Source: Fusicatenibacter sp.
GTDB taxonomy: Bacteria; Bacillota; Clostridia; Lachnospirales; Lachnospiraceae
Length of the DNA: 35,210 nt
Assembly (NCBI GenBank): GCA_017887445.1
Contig: JAGHIA010000143.1
Coordinates: forward strand, 1 to 35,210
Direction of reading: 5' to 3'
The notes beneath the pieces are model-generated. The model did no database searches. It saw only the letters and a program-made list of their open reading frames with translations, and had not been told where the DNA came from. The position numbers and the translations under genes are program-made. The first letter of the stretch is position 1. The number at the start of each line of letters is the position of its first letter. Below, piece by piece: positions 30,240 through 35,210 of the stretch.

Positions 30240-30347
30240 CATGTTCCAGAACGTACTGCGTATCTTTTCGGTTTTATAAAAGAAGTTTCCGTTTTTCTGC
30301 GTTGGAATTATTCAGCCAGTTGAATCGTTACCAGCCGTTACCGTTTC

Positions 30348-33300
30348 TCAGGCGTCTTTCTCCGTTTCCGCCGCCAGATTCTTGTTGGCGGTGGAGAGCA
30401 TCAGCTTGATACGGTTCAGCTGGTTGACCTCGGAAGCGCCGGGGTCATAGTCCACGGCGACGATGTTCGCTTTCGGATACTCTTTGCGGATGGCTTTGAT
30501 CACACCCTTGCCCACAATGTGGTTGGGCAGGCAGGCGAACGGCTGTGTGCAGACAATGTTGAACACGCCGCTGTGAATCAGCTCCATCATCTCTCCGGTC
30601 AGGAACCATCCCTCGCCGGTCTGGTTTCCCACGGAAACGATCGGGGAGGCGTATTTAGCCAGATCCTGGATCTTCGCCGGCGGATCGAAGTGACGGCTCT
30701 TTTTAAACTCGTCCACTGCCGCGCTGCGCAGCCAGTCGATGGCCTTCAGTCCGGCGTTGGAAAGCATTGCGGTGGACTTCTTCATGCCCAGATGCTCCGC
30801 CTTGAAGTTGGAGTTATAAAAGCTGTAGCAGAAGAAATCGATCAGGTCAGGCACCACCGCCTCCGCGCCTTCTTTTTCCAGAAGCTCTGCCAGATAGTTG
30901 TTGGCGGCCGGAAGGAATTTTACAAGAATCTCTCCGACGATACCAACCCGCGGCTTTTTCTCGTCAGTGATCGGAATGTTGTCGAAGTCCCGGATCATGG
31001 TGCGGCAGATCTGTTTGAAGCGCGTGTGGCTCATCCGTTTGCCGGAGACAAATTCAATACAGATTTTTTCCCATTTTCTATGTAACCGGTTGGTGGTTCC
31101 TTTTTTCTGCTCGTAGGGCCGCATCCGGTAAGTACAGCGCATCATAATGTCGCCGAATTCCGCCGCGTAGCAGATACGACGGGCCAGCTCCGGTGTGATC
31201 TTAAAGCCGGGGTTTTCCTCCAGTCCGCTTAAATTTGCGGAGATCACCGGGATCTGTGCCATATCGGCTTTTTCCAGCGCCCTGCGGATAAATCCGATGT
31301 AGTTGGAGGCACGGCATCCGCCGCCGGTCTGGCTCATGATTACGGCTACCCGGTCAAGGTCGTATTTTCCGGACAGCAGCGCCTGCATGATCTGGCCGAC
31401 CACCATCAGGGACGGATAGCAGGCGTCGTTGTTGACGTATTTCAGGCCCACATCCACCGCTTCCTTGTTGTCGTTGGGAAGCACCTCCAGGTTGTAGCCG
31501 CAGGCGTTGAACGCAGGCTGCAGCAGAGAGAAATGGATGGGTGACATCTGCGGGCAGAGGATGGTGTAATCCTTCCGCATTTCCTTTGTGAACACCGGCT
31601 TTTTGATGGAAGCCGGGAGGATATCCCGCGGTTCATCTTTCTTCTCATGGGCGCGGATCGCGGCCAGCAGAGAACGGACACGGATCCGGGCGGCGCCCAG
31701 GTTGTTGACCTCGTCGATCTTCAGGCAGGTATAGATCTTTCCGCTGTTGGCCAGAATCTCATACACCTGGTCGGTGGTGACGGCGTCAAGGCCGCAGCCG
31801 AAGGAATTCAGCTGAATCAGGTCCAGGTTTTCCTGGGTTTTTACAAAGTTGGCTGCCGCGTACAGACGGGTGTGGTACATCCACTGGTCATTGACCCGCA
31901 GCGGCCGCTCCAGCGGCGCCAGATGGGAGACGGAATCTTCCGTCAGCACGCACAGGCCGTAGGAGTTGATCATATCCGGAATGCCGTGGTGGATCTCCGG
32001 GTCGATATGGTAGGGGCGTCCGGCCAGAACAATGCCCCGGCGTCCTGTTTCTTTCATGTAGCGAAGGGTTTCCTCGCCTTTTTTCTGGATATCTTTGCGG
32101 GCACGGGCCATTTCCTGCCATGCGGCGTGAACGGCGGCGCGGACTTCCTGCTCGGGGATCGTGGAAAATTCTTTCACAAGGCCGTTGGAAACCGTCTCCT
32201 CACTGGTCAGAGCCAGGAACGGGTTGCGGAACACGATGGACGGGTCATCCAGCTCGTCGATGTTGTTCTTGATGTTCTCCGCGTAGGAGGTGACGATCGG
32301 GCAGTTGTAGTGGTTGACCGCGTCGGGAAACTCGTTCCGCTCGTAGGGGATGCAGGGGTAGAAGATAAACCGCACGCCCTGCTTCAGCAGCCAGGTCACA
32401 TGGCCATGGGCCAGCTTTGCCGGATAACATTCCGACTCGCTGGGGATAGACTCGATGCCCAGTTCGTAGATTTTCCGCGTGGAAGTAGGAGAGAGCACCA
32501 CCTGGTATTTTAGCTTTGTGAAAAAGGTAAACCAGAACGGGTAGTTCTCAAACATGTTCAGCACCCGCGGGATTCCCACTTTTCCGCGCACCGCCTCGTC
32601 CTCCGGAAGCGGCGTGTAGCCAAACAGGGTCTTGTATTTGTACTCAAACAGGTTCGGAATATGATCCTTGTTTTTCTCTTTTCCGATTCCGCGCTCACAG
32701 CGGTTGCCGCTGATGTACTGACGGCCGCCGGAGAATTTATTGATGGTCAGACGGCAGTTATTGGTGCAGCCTTTGCAGTTTGCCATGGTCGTGGAGTACT
32801 TCAGCGTGTTGATCTTCTCGATGGGCAGCATGGTCGTCTCTTTTTCCGGGCTGTAGCGTTCCCGGGCAATCAGAGCCGCGCCGAAAGCGCCCATGATGCC
32901 GGCGATATCCGGGCGGATGGCCTCGCAGTCGGCAATGCGCTCAAAGCTGCGCAGCACTGCGTCGTTGTAGAAGGTACCGCCCTGGACTACAATGTGGCGT
33001 CCGAGCTCTGTGGCGTCGGAAACCTTGATGACCTTGTACAGGGCGTTTTTGATGACAGAGTAAGCCAGGCCGGCGGAGATATCCGCCACGGAAGCGCCTT
33101 CCTTCTGCGCCTGCTTTACCTTGGAGTTCATGAACACCGTACAGCGCGTACCCAGGTCAATGGGATGCTCGGCGAACAGCGCTTCGTGGGCGAAGTCCTG
33201 CACGCTGTAGTTCAGGGACTGGGCAAAATTCTCGATGAAGGAGCCGCAGCCGGAGGAGCAGGCTTCGTTCAGCTGAACGCTGTCCACGGTGCCGTTTTTG

Positions 33301-34595
33301 ATCTTGATACATTTCATATCCTGTCCGCCGATGTCCAGGATACAGTCCACCTCCGGGTCGAAGAAGGCCGCCGCGTAGTAGTGGGAGATGGTTTCCACCT
33401 CGCCTTCGTCCAGCAGCAGGGCGGCTTTGATCAGCGCTTCCCCGTAGCCGGTGGAACAGGAGTAGGAAATATGGGCGCTGTCCGGCAGCTGCTCATAAAT
33501 CTCCTGAATGGCGCGGATAGAGGTGGCCAAAGGGTTTCCGTTGTTGTTGCTGTAGAAAGAGTACAGCAGGGAACCATCCTCGCCCACCAGCGCAGCTTTT
33601 GTGGTCGTGGAGCCGGCGTCGATGCCCAGGTAGCAGTTTCCTTCATAGGTGGACAGGTCTGCGGTGGCTACGTTGTTGACGCTCTGGCGCTCCAGGAAAC
33701 GGTCATAATCCTCCTGGGAGGCAAACAGAGGCTCCATGCGGGCAACCTCGAAGTCCAGGGTGATCTTTTCTTCCAGACGTTTCTGCAGAGCGTTCAGGGA
33801 TACGGCCACCTTCGGATCCGCATTCATGGCGGAACCCATAGCCGCGAACAGATGAGAATTGTCCGGAGCGATGGTGTGCTCCTCATCCAGCTTCAGCGTG
33901 CGCACAAAAGCGGCTTTCAGCTCGGAAAGGAAATGCAGGGGGCCGCCGAGAAAGGCCACATGGCCGCGGATCGGTTTTCCGCAGGCAAGGCCGGAGATGG
34001 TCTGGTTGACTACAGCCTGGAAAATGGAGGCCGCAAGGTCTTCCTTTGTGGCGCCGTCGTTGATCAGCGGCTGGATGTCTGTCTTGGCGAATACGCCGCA
34101 GCGGGCGGCGATGGGGTAGACGGCCCGGTAGCTCTTTGCGTACTCGTTCAGGCCGGTGGCGTCGCACTGGAGCAGGGAGGCCATCTGGTCGATGAAGGAG
34201 CCGGTGCCGCCGGCGCAGATACCGTTCATGCGCTGCTCTACGTTGCCGCCTTCAAAATAGATGATCTTCGCGTCCTCGCCGCCCAGCTCGATGGCTACGT
34301 CCGTCTGGGGCGCCAGGGCCTTCAGGGAGGTGGACACGGCGATGACTTCCTGGACAAAGGGGATTTCCAGATGCTTTGCCAGTGTCAGGCCGCCGGAACC
34401 GGTGATGACCGGGTGCAGGGTCTGCTCGCCAAGCTGGTCCGAGGCTTTTTTCAGCAGGTGGGCCAGGGTTTCCTGGATGTTGGCGTAGTGGCGCTCGTAG
34501 TCGGCGAACAGAAGGTTCTGTTCTTCGTCCAGGATGGCGATTTTTACGGTGGTGGAACCGATGTCGATTCCGAGATTGTATGTGTGTTTGTTCAT
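30348..34595 (-). CDS. 2-hydroxyacyl-CoA dehydratase activase fusion protein (BadF/BcrA-type)
   Basis: 1415 residues, ATG complementary to 34593-34595 with AAGGAG upstream. It carries two ASKHA-fold activase domains in tandem. The first has G-I-D-I-G-S-T-T at 9-16, cluster cysteines Cys127 and Cys166 (N-G-I-C-A-G-G and A-R-C-G-V-F). The second has G-I-D-A-G-S-T-T near 324-331, Cys446 (E-A-C-S-S-G-C) and Cys485 (T-R-C-T-V-F). A Cys-rich segment near 640-680 and a DUF2229 domain follow, and the last 350 residues resemble dehydratase (HgdB-like) subunits. Activases use ATP to fire one electron into a 2-hydroxyacyl-CoA dehydratase. No cognate dehydratase operon is visible, so the substrate is unknown. 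Confidence 0.92.
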   Translation of the reverse strand: MNKHTYNLGIDIGSTTVKIAILDEEQNLLFADYERHYANIQETLAHLLKKASDQLGEQTLHPVITGSGGLTLAKHLEIPFVQEVIAVSTSLKALAPQTDVAIELGGEDAKIIYFEGGNVEQRMNGICAGGTGSFIDQMASLLQCDATGLNEYAKSYRAVYPIAARCGVFAKTDIQPLINDGATKEDLAASIFQAVVNQTISGLACGKPIRGHVAFLGGPLHFLSELKAAFVRTLKLDEEHTIAPDNSHLFAAMGSAMNADPKVAVSLNALQKRLEEKITLDFEVARMEPLFASQEDYDRFLERQSVNNVATADLSTYEGNCYLGIDAGSTTTKAALVGEDGSLLYSFYSNNNGNPLATSIRAIQEIYEQLPDSAHISYSCSTGYGEALIKAALLLDEGEVETISHYYAAAFFDPEVDCILDIGGQDMKCIKIKNGTVDSVQLNEACSSGCGSFIENFAQSLNYSVQDFAHEALFAEHPIDLGTRCTVFMNSKVKQAQKEGASVADISAGLAYSVIKNALYKVIKVSDATELGRHIVVQGGTFYNDAVLRSFERIADCEAIRPDIAGIMGAFGAALIARERYSPEKETTMLPIEKINTLKYSTTMANCKGCTNNCRLTINKFSGGRQYISGNRCERGIGKEKNKDHIPNLFEYKYKTLFGYTPLPEDEAVRGKVGIPRVLNMFENYPFWFTFFTKLKYQVVLSPTSTRKIYELGIESIPSESECYPAKLAHGHVTWLLKQGVRFIFYPCIPYERNEFPDAVNHYNCPIVTSYAENIKNNIDELDDPSIVFRNPFLALTSEETVSNGLVKEFSTIPEQEVRAAVHAAWQEMARARKDIQKKGEETLRYMKETGRRGIVLAGRPYHIDPEIHHGIPDMINSYGLCVLTEDSVSHLAPLERPLRVNDQWMYHTRLYAAANFVKTQENLDLIQLNSFGCGLDAVTTDQVYEILANSGKIYTCLKIDEVNNLGAARIRVRSLLAAIRAHEKKDEPRDILPASIKKPVFTKEMRKDYTILCPQMSPIHFSLLQPAFNACGYNLEVLPNDNKEAVDVGLKYVNNDACYPSLMVVGQIMQALLSGKYDLDRVAVIMSQTGGGCRASNYIGFIRRALEKADMAQIPVISANLSGLEENPGFKITPELARRICYAAEFGDIMMRCTYRMRPYEQKKGTTNRLHRKWEKICIEFVSGKRMSHTRFKQICRTMIRDFDNIPITDEKKPRVGIVGEILVKFLPAANNYLAELLEKEGAEAVVPDLIDFFCYSFYNSNFKAEHLGMKKSTAMLSNAGLKAIDWLRSAAVDEFKKSRHFDPPAKIQDLAKYASPIVSVGNQTGEGWFLTGEMMELIHSGVFNIVCTQPFACLPNHIVGKGVIKAIRKEYPKANIVAVDYDPGASEVNQLNRIKLMLSTANKNLAAETEKDA

Positions 34596-34653
34596 AAATG
34601 ATCATTCTCCTTACTAGATTCCGTACGCCATTTGATAAGTAGGAATCCATCAC

Positions 34654-34682
34654 ATTATACGACAAAAACTGAGGAAATACAA
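34654..34682 (-). promoter_or_regulatory. Promoter of the activase fusion gene
   Basis: On the minus strand TTGTAT and TATAAT are 17 bases apart, about 60 bases before the start codon. Confidence 0.7.
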
Positions 34683-34735
34683 ATGGAAAAAGATGACGCC
34701 GCTCTGTTTTTTTTGTTAAAAATGTATAAAGGGAC

Positions 34736-35051
34736 GGCCCCGCCGCGGCTGTCCCTTCCGCTGCCGGCGGCTGCTTCGGCCTTGGCGCTGTGGGGCGTGG
34801 GCCGTGTATGATATGGAGTGCGTGCTCACTCCGGCATCCGGACAGGACAGGGCAAAGTGTTCGCCTGGCGCAGAACGGGGATTGGGGTTGGCGGCGGGTG
34901 GGGTTGGCCGTTCTGTGCCTGGCGGACATTTTGCCCTGTCCTGTCCGTCTGCAGTCGCAAGCACTGCACTTCCATATCATACGCGGCCCGCGCCCCGCAG
35001 CGCCAAGGCCGAAGCAGCGCCGGCAGTGGAAGGGACAGCCGTGGCGGGGCC
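34736..35051. repeat. Large imperfect inverted repeat with a G-rich loop
   Basis: The arm at 34736-34878 is the near reverse complement of 34908-35051 (about 143 bp each). It can be matched through GGCCCCGCC, the GGACAGGACAGGGCAAA block and the CAGAACGG/CCGTTCTG inner end. The roughly 29-base loop (34879-34907) and inner edge contain several G runs (GGGG-ATT-GGGG...GGG-T-GGGG). The sequence is far more GC-rich than the activase promoter next to it. Frames here are interrupted or composed of repeated peptides, so no gene is called between 34600 and 35210. Confidence 0.82.
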
Positions 35052-35100
35052 TGGGTGTGGAGGGCGGGAGGGTGAGGGCGGTAAGGGTTGGCTGTTTTTT

Positions 35101-35210
35101 GGCCGTTCTGTGCCTGGCGGACATTTTGCCCTGTCCTGTCCGTCTGCAGTCGCAAGCACTGCACTTCCATATCATACGCGGCCCGCGCCCCGCAGCGCCA
35201 AGGCTGAAGC
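35101..35210 (+). repeat. Second direct copy of the right arm (runs off the window)
   Basis: The 110 bp from GGCCGTTCTGTGCCTGGCGG to the window end repeats 34906-35015 with essentially one substitution, at a 195-bp spacing. The segment between the copies (35052-35100) is G-rich, with GGGCGGGAGGGTGAGGG. Confidence 0.9.

Noticed and set aside
32661-34601. 646-residue open frame on the plus strand
   Set aside because: It is fully antisense to the well-supported activase fusion gene and has no recognisable domain or ribosome binding site; a GC-rich codon-usage shadow.
34252-35175. 307-residue open frame crossing the repeat block
   Set aside because: It reads through the activase 5' end out of frame and the inverted/direct repeats; the repeated peptide blocks come from the DNA repeat.

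Overview
The window looks like chromosome from a spore-forming Clostridium-related Firmicute, most likely a Lachnospiraceae member. The evidence is the spore-coat (CotF-type) pair, an SpoVB/MurJ-like flippase, strong AGGAGG ribosome binding sites, a tetrahydrofolate riboswitch in front of an ECF-folate gene, a Firmicute-type LexA operator, and a giant 2-hydroxyacyl-CoA dehydratase activase fusion typical of gut anaerobes. Taxonomy is inferred from gene types only.

Region 1 (1-9557) is the most unusual part: five co-directional, closely spaced genes (20-28 bp gaps) that are paralogs or mosaics of one another. Each complete member starts with a short zinc ribbon (M-W-[KR]-C-P-x-C-G), followed by a Sel1-like repeat. 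Four members then carry BspA/DUF285-type 26-residue leucine-rich repeats with the cap normally found in secreted BspA-like surface proteins. The fifth replaces the LRRs with a long Sel1 array. None has a visible signal peptide or wall anchor, so a cytosolic family is implied. By eye this block is more AT-rich than the rest. Gene four contains a fresh-looking 78-bp tandem expansion.

Region 2 (9570-10560) holds a bidirectional terminator and a leftward ECF folate S-component gene under a THF riboswitch. Region 3 (10.8-17.9 kb, rightward) holds a small acidic protein, an AraC regulator, a YccF membrane protein, a lipoprotein and a PP2A-like phosphatase. It continues with a thioesterase / GDSL hydrolase / Na+:alanine symporter operon and a LacX-type epimerase. 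Region 4 (17.9-21.0 kb) is a divergent AraC regulator and GPH sugar symporter pair. Region 5 (21.1-26.1 kb) has a CotF pair, rarA, a small unknown gene and a two-gene DNA-repair operon (DUF4130 protein plus radical SAM protein). The promoter of that operon overlaps a LexA box. Region 6 (26.1-30.1 kb) is hisH, hisF, ung and a flippase. Region 7 (30.3-34.6 kb) is the 1415-residue activase fusion, with a large inverted-plus-direct repeat containing G-quadruplex motifs upstream.

Two related families of palindromic intergenic repeats, called A and B here, are scattered through 9.5-28.4 kb. They share end motifs. In the two long A copies one stem shows a compensatory base-pair change, and one of these copies lies inside the 5' leader of the AraC gene at 17882-19129.
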